64,000 nt of DNA from Clostridiales bacterium (GTDB taxonomy: Bacteria > Bacillota > Clostridia > Peptostreptococcales > Anaerovoracaceae). Made by a program: the position numbers and the translations under genes. This document shows, one piece after another, positions 1 through 8,128 of this stretch; within the stretch, counting starts at the first letter, position 1, and every line of letters begins with the position of its first letter. The notes beneath the pieces were generated by a model. That model was not told the origin of the DNA. It saw only the letters and a program-made list of their open reading frames with translations, and did not search any database. The stretch lies in NCBI GenBank assembly GCA_015243575.1, contig CP042469.1, positions 3,996,929 to 4,060,928 on the forward strand, in the 5' to 3' direction.

Positions 1-1
1 C

Positions 2-499
2 GATGATCTGCTCCCCAGTGAAGCTGCTGTCTCTTCCAAAGATGAAGCCATTACTAAAAAAACATACAATAGTTTTTACAATGAGTATATTTTAAACGCA
101 TGCGCACATACCTGCAGAGTTGCAGAATTTTATGAAGATGTATTCCCCTTTGATAAGGATAAGACAGGAGCCAGATGGAAGAAAATAGACAATACAAGCA
201 ATCTGCCAATGGTATCTCCGGGAGCGCACTACTTTGCCACACAGTATCGACACTACATATTTGGAGCAAAAGCTGATGAAAGCGGAGTTGCGTCAAGATT
301 TTATTTCGGGATTCCCGGACGATTTCTATCTGAAGAACAGCCAGACGGCGGAAAATCGGGCTTTACCTACTGGCAGCCCATTCGTGGAGCAGATCATGTT
401 TTCGAACAGAGCTGGGGTGAAGAAAACAAAAATCAAGGCGCTTATGGATACTGGATTGTTTCCATTAACGGTACAACCGGAAGCATTGAAGAAGTATAA
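2..499 (+). CDS. Hypothetical protein, C-terminal part (5' end outside window)
   Basis: An open frame enters from the left edge and runs 165 codons to a stop at 497-499. I do not recognise a named family with certainty. The visible C-terminal part is aromatic-rich and ends in a segment of the form GYWIVSINGTTGSIEE, preceded by PGRFLSEEQPDGGKSGFTYW. The impression is of a small beta-rich domain found at the end of some clostridial regulatory or envelope proteins, but this is only an impression. There is no membrane segment or signal in the visible part. A hairpin about 100 bases downstream is a likely terminator, so the gene appears to end its own transcription unit. A frame beginning at the internal ATG at 209 is just the tail of this longer frame. 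Confidence 0.6.
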   Translation, partial: DDLLPSEAAVSSKDEAITKKTYNSFYNEYILNACAHTCRVAEFYEDVFPFDKDKTGARWKKIDNTSNLPMVSPGAHYFATQYRHYIFGAKADESGVASRFYFGIPGRFLSEEQPDGGKSGFTYWQPIRGADHVFEQSWGEENKNQGAYGYWIVSINGTTGSIEEV

Positions 500-601
500 G
501 GGAACCGCTGCCATTCCGTGCGCGTACACTTCATAAAATCAGTACTTCCTAAGCTTTTAAAATTACAACAAATTGCTCAATTCTAGAATAATCCTATAGA
601 G

Positions 602-641
602 AGAAGGGCTTCGGTACCTCACCGGCCCTTCTTTCCATTTT
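602..641 (+). terminator. Probable rho-independent terminator
   Basis: Arms agaagggc (602-609) and gcccttct (625-632) form an 8-bp stem, followed by a T-rich stretch. It closes the transcription unit of the partial first gene. Confidence 0.6.
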
Positions 642-674
642 TGACCTTGGGATAGGGAATTATTGTTAACTCCG

Positions 675-702
675 ATTGTATAATTGTATTATTTTATACA
701 AT
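675..702. promoter_or_regulatory. Inverted repeat upstream of amino-acid transporter, possible operator
   Basis: attgtataa (675-683) and ttatacaat (694-702) are perfect 9-bp inverted arms with a 10-base spacer. The element lies about 40 bases upstream of a good -10 box. That position suits a transcription-factor site, but no regulator is identified. Confidence 0.45.
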
Positions 703-741
703 TTTTCAACAAACCTATTCCGTAACCGGGGGGTCTTAAGG

Positions 742-747
742 TATAAT
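742..747 (+). promoter_or_regulatory. -10 box (TATAAT) of the amino-acid ABC transporter operon
   Basis: TATAAT at 742-747 lies 36 bases before the start codon of the binding protein. The -35 region (around 718-723, ttccgt) is poor. This suggests activator dependence or some other regulated initiation. Confidence 0.5.
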
Positions 748-783
748 GTTCTGTATCTAATTTTTAATCTGGGGAGGAATATT

Positions 784-1569
784 ATGAAAAAGAGTTTAAG
801 CGTAGTCTTGATTATGGTACTGGCTATGGGATTATTTGTAGGATGCGGAGGCGGAAAAGCAGAAGATCCGTCCGATGCAGGAGCTAATGCAGGAAAGGTA
901 TTCAACATCGCAACCGATACGACCTTTGCGCCGTTTGAATTCCAGAATGATAAGGGCGAGTATGTAGGAATCGACATCGAGATCCTGGCAGCCATTGCAG
1001 AAGATCAGGGCTTTGAGTACAAACTCAATCCATTGGGCTTCAGCGCAGCAGTAGCGGCACTGGAATCCAATCAGACCGACGGAGTTATCGCCGGTATGAG
1101 TATTACAGAAGAAAGACAGCAGAAATATGATTTCTCTGAAGCTTATTATGATTCCGGTGTTGTTATGGCCATCAAGGCTGACAATGATACCATCAAATCC
1201 TATGGCGACCTGAAGGGCCAGCAGGTTGCGGTAAAGACCGGGACCGAAGGCGCAACATTCGCAGAATCCATCAAGGATCAGTATGGCTTCACCGTTGTAT
1301 ATTTTGATGAATCCCCACTGATGTATGAAACCGTTAAAACAGGAAATGCAGTAGCCTGCTTTGAAGACTATCCTGTTATGGGTTACGGAATCACACAGGG
1401 CAACGGTCTGAAGATGGTTACTGATATGGAAAAAGGATCCTCTTATGGATTTGCAGTCCTGAAGGGAAAGAATACAGACCTTCTTGATATGTTTAACGCA
1501 GGACTTAAGAATATCAGAGAAAACGGTACTTATCAGGCAATTTTAGACAAGTATATCGCTGCAGAATAA
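784..1569 (+). CDS. Amino-acid ABC transporter substrate-binding lipoprotein
   Basis: This is a 261-residue type-3 periplasmic-binding-fold protein of the polar amino-acid uptake family. The ATG at 784 is chosen because ggggagga sits 5-10 bases upstream and the product then starts with a lipoprotein signal (MKKSLSVV..., lipobox GLFVGC, Cys21). An upstream in-frame extension to 676 would put 36 residues in front of the signal and is rejected. Family features include TFAPFEF, GIDIEILAAIAE and the C-terminal NGTYQAILDKY. The lipid-anchored receptor captures substrate outside the membrane and delivers it to the permease encoded next. Permease and ATPase follow with short or overlapping junctions (operon). 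The exact substrate cannot be read from sequence; cystine, glutamine or arginine types are all possible. Confidence 0.93.
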   Translation: MKKSLSVVLIMVLAMGLFVGCGGGKAEDPSDAGANAGKVFNIATDTTFAPFEFQNDKGEYVGIDIEILAAIAEDQGFEYKLNPLGFSAAVAALESNQTDGVIAGMSITEERQQKYDFSEAYYDSGVVMAIKADNDTIKSYGDLKGQQVAVKTGTEGATFAESIKDQYGFTVVYFDESPLMYETVKTGNAVACFEDYPVMGYGITQGNGLKMVTDMEKGSSYGFAVLKGKNTDLLDMFNAGLKNIRENGTYQAILDKYIAAE

Positions 1570-1581
1570 AGAGGAAGAAAA

Positions 1582-2247
1582 ATGGACTTAGGTAAAGTTT
1601 TCGGCGAGTTAAACCCGCTGCTTTTGATTGGGCTTAAAATGACCATTTCCGTGACGGTGCTTGCATTAATTTTCGCATTTGCCCTGGGATTGGTATCCTG
1701 TTTCTTTACCCTTTCAAAGAAGCCGGTGTTAGGCTGGATCTCGAAATTATACGTTGGCCTTATCAGAGGGACTCCGCTGCTGGTACAGGTGTTTTATATC
1801 TTCTTCGCAATCCCTCAGATGATGCAATTTCTGGGATTTGACGTTCGATTGACACCGTTCCTTGCGGGACTGATCACGCTGACCTTAAACGCAGGCGCAT
1901 ATATGTCGGAAATCTTCCGCGGTGCAATTAATGCGGTCAATACAGGGCAGATGGAAGCGGCAAGAAGCCTTGGCCTGAACCATGGACAAGCCATGAAAAA
2001 GGTCATTCTGCCTCAGGCCCTGCGGATTTGTCTGCCGTCTTTGGTCAATCAGTTCATCATCACCCTGAAGGATTCCTCCTTGATTTCGGTTATTGGCTTT
2101 GCTGATATCATGTATCAGGCGAAAATCTACCAGGGGCGTACCATGCAGTCCTTTGCCACGTATACCTGGGTCGCTGTGTACTATCTTGTACTGATTGCCA
2201 TACTTACGTTTATTGCAAAGCAGGTCGAAAGGAAGGTGAAGATATGA
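1582..2247 (+). CDS. Amino-acid ABC transporter permease
   Basis: A 221-residue HisM/GlnP-type inner-membrane permease with about five hydrophobic spans. The EAA loop that docks to the ATPase is visible as [22 protein letters not shown] (around residues 114-135). The sequence [16 protein letters not shown] is typical of the polar amino-acid family. It begins 12 bases after the binding-protein stop with gaggaag as ribosome site, and its stop overlaps the ATPase start. Length is normal. A single permease gene implies a homodimeric channel. Confidence 0.95.
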   Translation: MDLGKVFGELNPLLLIGLKMTISVTVLALIFAFALGLVSCFFTLSKKPVLGWISKLYVGLIRGTPLLVQVFYIFFAIPQMMQFLGFDVRLTPFLAGLITLTLNAGAYMSEIFRGAINAVNTGQMEAARSLGLNHGQAMKKVILPQALRICLPSLVNQFIITLKDSSLISVIGFADIMYQAKIYQGRTMQSFATYTWVAVYYLVLIAILTFIAKQVERKVKI

Positions 2248-2981
2248 GTGCTCAGATCATTGTAAACAATCTTCACAAGTACTTCGGAAGCCTGGAGGTA
2301 CTCAAAGGAATTAGCCTGGAGATTGAGAAGGGACAGGTGGTCTGTGTCATCGGACCCAGCGGCTCGGGCAAATCGACTCTGCTGCGGTGCATTAACCGTT
2401 TAGAGGAGCCTACCCGTGGAGAAATTGTTGTTGATGACATTACCATCACAGACTCCAAAGAAGATATCAACAAGGTGAGAAGACATATCGGAATGGTGTT
2501 TCAACAGTTCAATTTGTTTCCGCACCTTCCCGTCAAAGAAAATATTATGATGGCACCGCTGGAGCTCAAGCTGAAGACGAAAAAGGAAGCGGAGCAGAAA
2601 GCACTCGAGCTGCTGGAGCGAGTAGGCCTTTCTGAGAAGGCCGACGCAATGCCGAGACAGCTGTCCGGCGGACAGCAGCAGCGTGTGGCTATCGCAAGAG
2701 CCCTTGCGATGGAGCCTGACATCATGCTCTTCGACGAACCGACCTCTGCACTGGACCCCGAAATGGTCGGTGAGGTTTTGGCCGTTATGAAGGAGCTTGC
2801 TGCCATGGGAATGACCATGGTAGTGGTCACCCACGAAATGGGCTTTGCAAAGGACGTTGCTGATCGGGTTATTTTCATGGATGAAGGAATCATTCAGGAG
2901 GAAGCCCCTCCATCAGAAATCTTCACCAATCCGAAAAACCCGAGGACAAGAGGATTTTTAGATAAGGTACTTTCCGTATAA
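2244..2981 (+). CDS. Amino-acid ABC transporter ATP-binding protein
   Basis: A 245-residue GlnQ-type ATPase that powers the upstream receptor/permease. Walker A is GPSGSGKST, the Q-loop is [12 protein letters not shown], the signature is LSGGQQQR and Walker B is [13 protein letters not shown], followed by the switch histidine in VVTHEM. All catalytic elements are intact. The start overlaps the permease stop (ATGA at 2244), indicating translational coupling. A strong terminator follows 30 bases after the stop, so the operon is the three genes 784-2981. Confidence 0.96.
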   Translation: MSAQIIVNNLHKYFGSLEVLKGISLEIEKGQVVCVIGPSGSGKSTLLRCINRLEEPTRGEIVVDDITITDSKEDINKVRRHIGMVFQQFNLFPHLPVKENIMMAPLELKLKTKKEAEQKALELLERVGLSEKADAMPRQLSGGQQQRVAIARALAMEPDIMLFDEPTSALDPEMVGEVLAVMKELAAMGMTMVVVTHEMGFAKDVADRVIFMDEGIIQEEAPPSEIFTNPKNPRTRGFLDKVLSV

Positions 2982-3009
2982 CAAAAAATTTAAAAAACCA
3001 ATTATAGGA

Positions 3010-3042
3010 AAACCCTGCGCAGCTGATGCCGCAGGGTTTTTT
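3010..3042 (+). terminator. Rho-independent terminator of the ABC transporter operon
   Basis: aaccctgcg (3011-3019) pairs with cgcagggtt (3030-3038), running into six T residues (3037-3042). Confidence 0.85.
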
Positions 3043-3069
3043 GACGATGAAAGCGAAATTCGATTTTCA

Positions 3070-3098
3070 TTGAAAAATTCAATAAACTATGGTAATAT
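3070..3098 (+). promoter_or_regulatory. Sigma-A-like promoter for tadA
   Basis: TTGAAA (3070-3075), a 17-base spacer, then TAATAT (3093-3098). It lies between the preceding terminator and tadA, about 40 bases before the start codon. Confidence 0.55.
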
Positions 3099-3136
3099 TG
3101 TAGGGCATATGAAATCGCAGGAAAGGAGCATAATAA

Positions 3137-3610
3137 ATGAGTCCGGAAGAATTTATGCTGGAAGCATTTAAAGAAGCAGAAAAAGCTCTTTCCCTGGGTG
3201 AAGTACCCATTGGCGCCGTCATCGAAAAGGACGGTATGATCATCGGCCGGGGGCATAACAAGACAGAGACAGACAAAGACCCCACTGCTCATGCTGAGAT
3301 GATTGCAATCCGGGAGGCTGCCGGAACGCTGGGGGGTTGGAGGCTCCTCGGCTGCCGTATGTATGTAACAACGGAGCCCTGCTCCATGTGTGCCGGAGCC
3401 ATGGTTCTGGCAAGAATCCAAAAGGTTTTCATAGGAACCTTGGATCGGAAAACTGGCGCTTGCGGGTCCCTGTCCAATATTTTGCAGGATGAAAGATTAA
3501 ATCATAATGTGCAGATAGAAACTGGAATCATGCAGCAGCAATGTGAGAAAATCATGAAATCATTTTTCCAGAAGCTTAGAAAAAAGAAATCGGAGGAAGA
3601 TACAATATGA
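3137..3610 (+). CDS. tadA: tRNA-specific adenosine deaminase TadA
   Basis: A 157-residue zinc deaminase that converts the wobble adenosine of tRNA-Arg(ACG) to inosine. The zinc and catalytic motifs are complete: HAE (His52, Glu54) and PCSMC (Cys82, Cys85). Other family features are GEVPIGAVI and the Lys/Arg-rich C-terminal helix. The ribosome site ggaaaggag precedes the ATG at 3137. The stop overlaps the next start by four bases, so the downstream membrane protein is probably co-translated. Length matches the family. Confidence 0.96.
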   Translation: MSPEEFMLEAFKEAEKALSLGEVPIGAVIEKDGMIIGRGHNKTETDKDPTAHAEMIAIREAAGTLGGWRLLGCRMYVTTEPCSMCAGAMVLARIQKVFIGTLDRKTGACGSLSNILQDERLNHNVQIETGIMQQQCEKIMKSFFQKLRKKKSEEDTI

Positions 3611-4485
3611 AAAAATCAGGCATAATTTTGAGCCTAACCCTATTGGTGTTTTTAATGTCCTTTTCCACTTGCTTTGCAGCAGGTCTGCAATTGGAAGACA
3701 GCTATCCGAAAAACGGAAGCCACAATTCCATGCTGGAAAATGTAGTGGTAAAGCTATATTTTAATGAGGATGTTTCCGCGGATGAGGTACAGGCAGCGAA
3801 CAAGGACGCATTTGAAGTAACCGATGCCAAAGGAAAGACTCTAAAGACAAAGATATTGTATCCGAAACAGACAAAAGAAATCTGGGTGCTGGTTGAGGAG
3901 ACGCTCATATCCAATACAGACTATAAGCTTAAAATTTCCGGAGACCTTCAGATGGTAAACGGCGACACACTGGGAAAAGAACAGTTGGTTGAATTTACAA
4001 CCAGAAATACAAGCGTGGATTCCAGTGTAAACATGGGTCTGATGGCTGTTATGATGGTCGGTATGATCGGCTATACCTCCCTCTCTGCAAAGAGACAGCT
4101 GAAAAAGCAGGAAGAGGAAGCGGTTGCTGAGGAAAAAGTCAAAGTGAATCCATATAAAGTTGCCAAAGAAACAGGCAAGTCCGTAGAACAAGTTGTGGCG
4201 AAAACGGAGAAAGAGAAAGAAAAGGCAAGAGCCCAGGCAGAAAAGAAAAACAAAGGCAAGAGTAATGCCAAGGCAAACGAAATCATTCTTGCAGATGAAC
4301 CGGCAAAAGATACTCAGCGCGTAACCGGGCCTAAACCGATTACCGCAGCAGGAAGCACTTACAAGTCCGGACGCAAGGAAAAAGCAGAACTGGAAAGACA
4401 GAGAGCGGCTGCAAAGGCTGCAGCAGGAACCACTAGACCGAAGAACGCCACAGGGAAGAGCAAGAACAAGAAAACGACGAAGTAA
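3607..4485 (+). CDS. Membrane-anchored Ig-like (SbsA-type) domain protein with basic cytoplasmic tail
   Basis: A 292-residue protein in three parts. An N-terminal signal segment ends near FSTCFAAG. An exported Big_5/SbsA-like Ig domain follows (about 25-135: SYPKNGSHN...VVVKLYFNEDV...LISNTDYKLKISGDLQ...VEFTTRN). A transmembrane span (about 141-160) leads to a Lys/Ala/Glu-rich, probably disordered tail of about 130 residues. The orientation (Ig domain outside, tail in the cytoplasm) follows from the order of signal and span. It overlaps the tadA stop and has a terminator after it, so it shares the tadA transcript. Function unknown; the tail could bind nucleic acid or acidic partners, but nothing proves this. 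Confidence 0.75.
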   Translation: MKKSGIILSLTLLVFLMSFSTCFAAGLQLEDSYPKNGSHNSMLENVVVKLYFNEDVSADEVQAANKDAFEVTDAKGKTLKTKILYPKQTKEIWVLVEETLISNTDYKLKISGDLQMVNGDTLGKEQLVEFTTRNTSVDSSVNMGLMAVMMVGMIGYTSLSAKRQLKKQEEEAVAEEKVKVNPYKVAKETGKSVEQVVAKTEKEKEKARAQAEKKNKGKSNAKANEIILADEPAKDTQRVTGPKPITAAGSTYKSGRKEKAELERQRAAAKAAAGTTRPKNATGKSKNKKTTK

Positions 4486-4523
4486 TTCGAAAGTATGAAG
4501 CGGTCAAATGAAAAGCAACAACA

Positions 4524-4557
4524 GCGGGCGGATCTTAATGTTTCGCCCGTTTTTTTT
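4524..4557 (+). terminator. Rho-independent terminator after the tadA unit
   Basis: gcgggcg (4524-4530) pairs with cgcccgt (4544-4550), followed by eight T residues. Confidence 0.85.
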
Positions 4558-4558
4558 A

Positions 4559-4630
4559 TCTAATAGGGACTATCATTTTCTATTAGATAAAATGGGGAGT
4601 GCAGAGGGGGTACCCCTCGCCGATAAAGGA
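4559..4630. repeat. 72-bp intergenic repeat, copy 1
   Basis: It begins with a perfect 8-bp inverted repeat, tctaatag (4559-4566) and ctattaga (4580-4587). A G-rich stretch follows and it ends in ccctcgccgataaagga (4614-4630). A second copy with identical arms, loop length and end motif lies at 7871-7942. Both sit directly behind a terminator T-run. Confidence 0.7.
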
Positions 4631-4780
4631 GGGTGCTCAGCTCGCACGGCGAGCGCCTAAGGGAACCATCGCCTTTTTGCCCCAAGCTTGCTTGGCTTGG
4701 CAAAACGGACAGCATGAGAGCGAAGCGAGTCGGAGGCGCAGCCGGTGGGTTCCCTAGCGGAAGTGGCGCAGCAACTTTTT
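4631..4780. other. GC-rich, potentially folded intergenic segment before ispE
   Basis: No gene is visible between the repeat and ispE. The segment contains gggaacc (4661-4667) complementary to ggttccc (4748-4754) plus internal short inverted repeats around aagcttgcttgg. It could be a folded leader or a decayed repeat element. No known RNA family was recognised. Confidence 0.4.
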
Positions 4781-4796
4781 TATGAGGAGCAGAACA

Positions 4797-5789
4797 ATGA
4801 AAGAGCTTATTCTGAAAGCGTATGCGAAGATCAATCTCTCCATTGACGTATTGGGAAAACTCCCAAGCGGCTACCATGAGGTACTCATGGTAATGGAGCA
4901 GGTGGATCTATATGATACCGTAAAAATAATATGGCAGGAGGGTCTTGAAGCAGGGTCAATAAAGGGCAATCCAAAGGACGCAAGCGGAGATGCAGAAGGG
5001 GTGGCCGGAAGATTGGACGATGATGTTGCAATCAACCTTTCCACCAGTCTGTCCTACCTGCCTGATGACCAAGGAAACATTGCTTATCGAGCTGCAGAGA
5101 GAATGATTCGGGAGTACGGAAAGGGCCGCATTGGAACGTTCCAAATCCACATCGATAAGAGGATTCCGGTGGCTGCCGGACTTGCGGGAGGCAGTGCCAA
5201 TTGCGCGGCAGTTCTGCATGGGGTCAATCAACTTTGGAATCTGGGACTTGACTTAAAAACTCTAATGCGGCATGGTACCGCATTGGGCGCAGATGTTCCG
5301 TTTTGTCTGGCAGGGCAGGCAGCGCTCAACAAGAATTTGTATTTACATAAAGATCCACTTGCCGGAACCTGTGCGGCAGCATCGGGAATTGGGGAGAAAC
5401 TTGAGCAGATTTCTCCGATGAAGGCATGGGTATTGCTGTCAAAACCGTCCATCAGCATTTCGACGGCTCAGGTCTACGGAGGACTGAACCTGGAAGAGAT
5501 TGAAAATCGCCCAAACACCGTGGAATTAAAGGCCGGACTGAGGGAAGGGAACTACTATAAAATTTCAAAAAATATGACGAATGTACTTGAAAATTATAGC
5601 CTAAAAGAGTATCCTGTAATTGTGTATACAAAGAACAAAATGGAGCAGGAAGGGAACGCTTATAAAGTATTGATGAGCGGAAGCGGCCCCACAGTGTTCG
5701 GACTTTATACCAGTAAAAGGAAAGGTGAAGCGGCATATTCGAAGCTCAGACAGCTAAACCAGGAAACCTTTTTTGTAAAAGCACTATGA
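4797..5789 (+). CDS. ispE: 4-diphosphocytidyl-2-C-methyl-D-erythritol kinase IspE
   Basis: A GHMP-family kinase that phosphorylates CDP-methylerythritol in the MEP route to isoprenoids. The ATG at 4797 is chosen because gaggag lies 8 bases upstream; the ATG at 4782 overlaps that site. It starts with the typical KAYAKINLSIDVLGKLPSGYHEV, has the ATP loop PVAAGLAGGSAN (124-135), GADVPFCLAG and the C-terminal MSGSGPTVFGL. At 330 residues it is longer than the usual 280-300. Extra sequence lies at about 45-80 (an acidic Gly/Asp-rich loop) and around 180-200. All core motifs are intact, so it should be active. Confidence 0.92.
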   Translation: MKELILKAYAKINLSIDVLGKLPSGYHEVLMVMEQVDLYDTVKIIWQEGLEAGSIKGNPKDASGDAEGVAGRLDDDVAINLSTSLSYLPDDQGNIAYRAAERMIREYGKGRIGTFQIHIDKRIPVAAGLAGGSANCAAVLHGVNQLWNLGLDLKTLMRHGTALGADVPFCLAGQAALNKNLYLHKDPLAGTCAAASGIGEKLEQISPMKAWVLLSKPSISISTAQVYGGLNLEEIENRPNTVELKAGLREGNYYKISKNMTNVLENYSLKEYPVIVYTKNKMEQEGNAYKVLMSGSGPTVFGLYTSKRKGEAAYSKLRQLNQETFFVKAL

Positions 5790-5891
5790 TTGGGTTGGAT
5801 ATCATTCGGCAGCCCTGATTGGATTAAAACATTACGGAAATATCGTGATTTACAAGCGGTATTTCCGATCTTATTAAAAGAGGAAATGAGA

Positions 5892-6554
5892 ATGCTTAAT
5901 TTTGATATTCAAAGTCACAGACCGCTGAGAGAAATTGTATATGAAGAGCTGAGAAACCTCATTCTCACAGGCAAGATAAAACCCGGCACCAGGATGATGG
6001 AAATAGAGCTTGCTGAGGATATGGGCGTCAGCCGTACCCCCATCAGAGAAGCCATTAGAAAGCTTGAAAAAGAAGGACTTGTAGTCATCGAACCGCGAAA
6101 AGGAGCATATGCTTCCGAGGTGTCCATTAAGGATATGGAAGATATCCTCGAAGTAAGAGCGAACCTGGAAGGCCTTGCCGCATATTATGCAGCCGAAAGG
6201 ATGACCGAGGCAGAAAAGACGGTTCTCGCTGAGACCAGCGAGAAATTCAAGCAGGCGGTTATCGAGGGAAATATGGCGGACATGATCACCACTGATACAA
6301 AGTTTCACCATCTCATCGTTGAATCCAGCCGAAACAACCATTTGATTCATATGGTTGAGCAGCTTCAGGAGCTGGTTCTCAGATTTCGTTACATCTATTA
6401 TAAGGATTTTAAGCGAGCTGAGGAAATGATCCCGGAGCACAAACGGATCTATGAGGAAATTGCGAATGGAAATGGCGCCAACGCCAGATTCGAAGCCTTC
6501 AATCATATCGACAAGCTGAAGGATATGATCATGGAAGACGGCCATTTTAAATAA
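5892..6554 (+). CDS. GntR-family (FadR/FCD type) transcriptional regulator
   Basis: A 220-residue repressor-type protein. The winged-helix DNA-binding domain occupies about 10-75 (PLREIVYEELRNLILTGKIKPG, LAEDMGVSRTPIREAIRKLE) and an all-helical FCD effector domain fills the rest (MEDILEVRANLEGLAA, DTKFHHLIVESSRN). The ATG at 5892 is chosen over 5790 and 5886 because aaaagagg ends 8 bases upstream. His residues typical of the metal-binding FCD pocket are present (FHHLI, EHKRIYE). It begins about 100 bases after ispE and may be co-transcribed. The ligand is unknown. Confidence 0.9.
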   Translation: MLNFDIQSHRPLREIVYEELRNLILTGKIKPGTRMMEIELAEDMGVSRTPIREAIRKLEKEGLVVIEPRKGAYASEVSIKDMEDILEVRANLEGLAAYYAAERMTEAEKTVLAETSEKFKQAVIEGNMADMITTDTKFHHLIVESSRNNHLIHMVEQLQELVLRFRYIYYKDFKRAEEMIPEHKRIYEEIANGNGANARFEAFNHIDKLKDMIMEDGHFK

Positions 6555-6583
6555 GTGTAAAACAGCAAATAATTTGACAGCAG

Positions 6584-6626
6584 GCTTGTCCAGCCGCCTT
6601 ACAGGCAGCTTGGGCAGGCTTTTTTC
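6584..6626 (+). terminator. Rho-independent terminator after the GntR gene
   Basis: A long stem with G-U pairs formed by 6584-6598 and 6604-6619 (ggcagcttgggcaggc), followed by six to seven T residues. Confidence 0.8.
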
Positions 6627-6685
6627 TATGACTCAACAGTAAAAGATTTTCAAATTTCCAAATAACAAAATTTCCAAATTATCTA

Positions 6686-6714
6686 TTGACAAATCAAAGT
6701 GTCAAGCATACAAT
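6686..6714 (+). promoter_or_regulatory. Sigma-A promoter of cysK with overlapping inverted repeat
   Basis: TTGACA (6686-6691), a 17-base spacer and TACAAT (6709-6714) make a near-consensus promoter. The -35 box is the left arm of an inverted repeat, ttgaca (6686-6691) and tgtcaa (6700-6705). This is a likely repressor site, perhaps for sulfur control. Confidence 0.7.
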
Positions 6715-6779
6715 AATGGTAAATTACATATAAATCATATAGATATACTATGATATATATAAACAAGGGGGAAATTGAA

Positions 6780-7709
6780 ATGAGTAAAATTGCAAAGAAC
6801 TTGACAGAGTTGATCGGAAATACACCTCTGCTTGAACTAGCCAATTACGGTAAAGCAATCGGCCTTGAAGCGGAAGTGCTGGCGAAACTGGAGTACTTTA
6901 ACCCTGCATCCAGCGTAAAGGACAGAATCGGTTACGCAATGATTAAAGATGCAGAGGATAAAGGCCTGATCAATAAGGACACCGTGATTATTGAACCGAC
7001 CAGCGGTAATACTGGAATCGCATTGGCATTTGTTGCGGCGGCAAAAGGTTATCGGCTGATCATCACCTTGCCCGAGACCTTCAGCGTAGAGCGGAGAAAT
7101 CTTCTGAAGGCACTGGGCGCAGAACTTGTTTTGACACCTGGAGCGGAGGGAATGCCAGGAGCCATTAAGAAGGCAGAGGAACTGGCTGCCCAGACGGCGA
7201 ATTCCTTTATTCCACAACAGTTTAAGAACCCAGCCAACCCAGAGATTCACAAAAAGACCACTGCAGAAGAAATTTGGAGAGATACCGACGGCAAGGTGGA
7301 TATCTTCATTGGCGGTGTAGGTACGGGTGGAACCATCTCCGGCGTAGGAACGGTATTAAAGGAAAGAAATCCAAACGTTCAGATTATCGCAGTGGAACCC
7401 TTTGACTCCCCAGTACTGTCTGGCGGTACCAAAGGACCTCATAAGATTCAGGGCATCGGAGCCGGTTTTGTTCCCGATGTATTTAATAGAGATGTTGTGG
7501 ATGAAATCTTCAAGGTAAAGAATGACGAAGCCTTTGACACCGCAAGAAAACTTGCCAAAACAGAAGGCCTGCTGGTAGGAATCTCCTCCGGTGCCGCAGC
7601 CTTTGCGGCGACACAGGTAGCAAAGAGACCCGAAAATAAAGGAAAGACTATTGTCGTGCTGCTTCCTGATACGGGAGAAAGATATCTCTCCACAGAGCTA
7701 TTTCAGTAA
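6780..7709 (+). CDS. cysK: Cysteine synthase A (O-acetylserine sulfhydrylase)
   Basis: A 309-residue PLP enzyme that makes cysteine from O-acetylserine and sulfide. The ATG at 6780 follows aaggggg; an in-frame start at 6750 lacks such a site. The PLP lysine is Lys47 in NPASSVKDR. The substrate loop is TSGNTG (74-79) and the phosphate-binding loop is [12 protein letters not shown]. The C-terminal [10 protein letters not shown] is canonical. The partner serine acetyltransferase is encoded at 9061, separated by a sortase gene. Length is normal. Confidence 0.97.
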   Translation: MSKIAKNLTELIGNTPLLELANYGKAIGLEAEVLAKLEYFNPASSVKDRIGYAMIKDAEDKGLINKDTVIIEPTSGNTGIALAFVAAAKGYRLIITLPETFSVERRNLLKALGAELVLTPGAEGMPGAIKKAEELAAQTANSFIPQQFKNPANPEIHKKTTAEEIWRDTDGKVDIFIGGVGTGGTISGVGTVLKERNPNVQIIAVEPFDSPVLSGGTKGPHKIQGIGAGFVPDVFNRDVVDEIFKVKNDEAFDTARKLAKTEGLLVGISSGAAAFAATQVAKRPENKGKTIVVLLPDTGERYLSTELFQ

Positions 7710-7800
7710 GAGCAGTGTTGACTTTGCTTTTATAGTAAGAGCAGCGCTGATTTCGTTCGGCAAGGACAGTGATGATTTTGTCCAGTAAGGGCAGCCCTGA
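7704..7800. repeat. Degenerate tandem repeat at the 3' end of cysK
   Basis: Four imperfect units of roughly 22-31 bases share cagtaagRgcag followed by tgattt. They start at about 7704, 7733, 7761 and 7783. The first unit includes the cysK stop codon, so the repeat probably grew from the gene end. No gene is visible here. Confidence 0.5.
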
Positions 7801-7837
7801 TTTAACTAATCAAATAGGATTATAGATAATAATTAAA

Positions 7838-7868
7838 GGCTGTGTTTCAACAAGAAGCACAGCTTTTT
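7838..7868 (+). terminator. Rho-independent terminator downstream of cysK
   Basis: gctgtg (7839-7844) pairs with cacagc (7858-7863), followed by five T residues. Confidence 0.7.
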
Positions 7869-7870
7869 CG

Positions 7871-7942
7871 TCTAATAGGAAATATCATTTGCTATTAGAC
7901 AAAATTGGGGAGGAGGAGGAGGCAGCCCTCGCCGATAAAGGA
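7871..7942. repeat. 72-bp intergenic repeat, copy 2
   Basis: It has the same length and layout as 4559-4630: tctaatag (7871-7878), ctattaga (7892-7899), a G-rich middle and the identical 17-base end ccctcgccgataaagga (7926-7942). The remaining bases up to 8128 hold no gene; a TATAAT at 8062-8067 may belong to the sortase promoter. Confidence 0.7.
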
Positions 7943-8128
7943 TCACTGGAGCAATTGAAACTGTGACGACTTATAGAGCATAGCAGTGGCAGGACACTTT
8001 GCCGCTGAAAGGACAACTGTTAAAACACAAGCAAAACGTGGTGCATCTTGTAAAAGGAGGGTATAATGATGATACACATAAATTAAATTAGGTAGATTAA
8101 CAGTCAATATCGAAAGGAGCAAATCGGA

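Noticed and set aside
5874-6545. Reverse-strand frame of 223 codons
   Set aside because: Shadow of the GntR regulator, which has clear winged-helix and FCD motifs.
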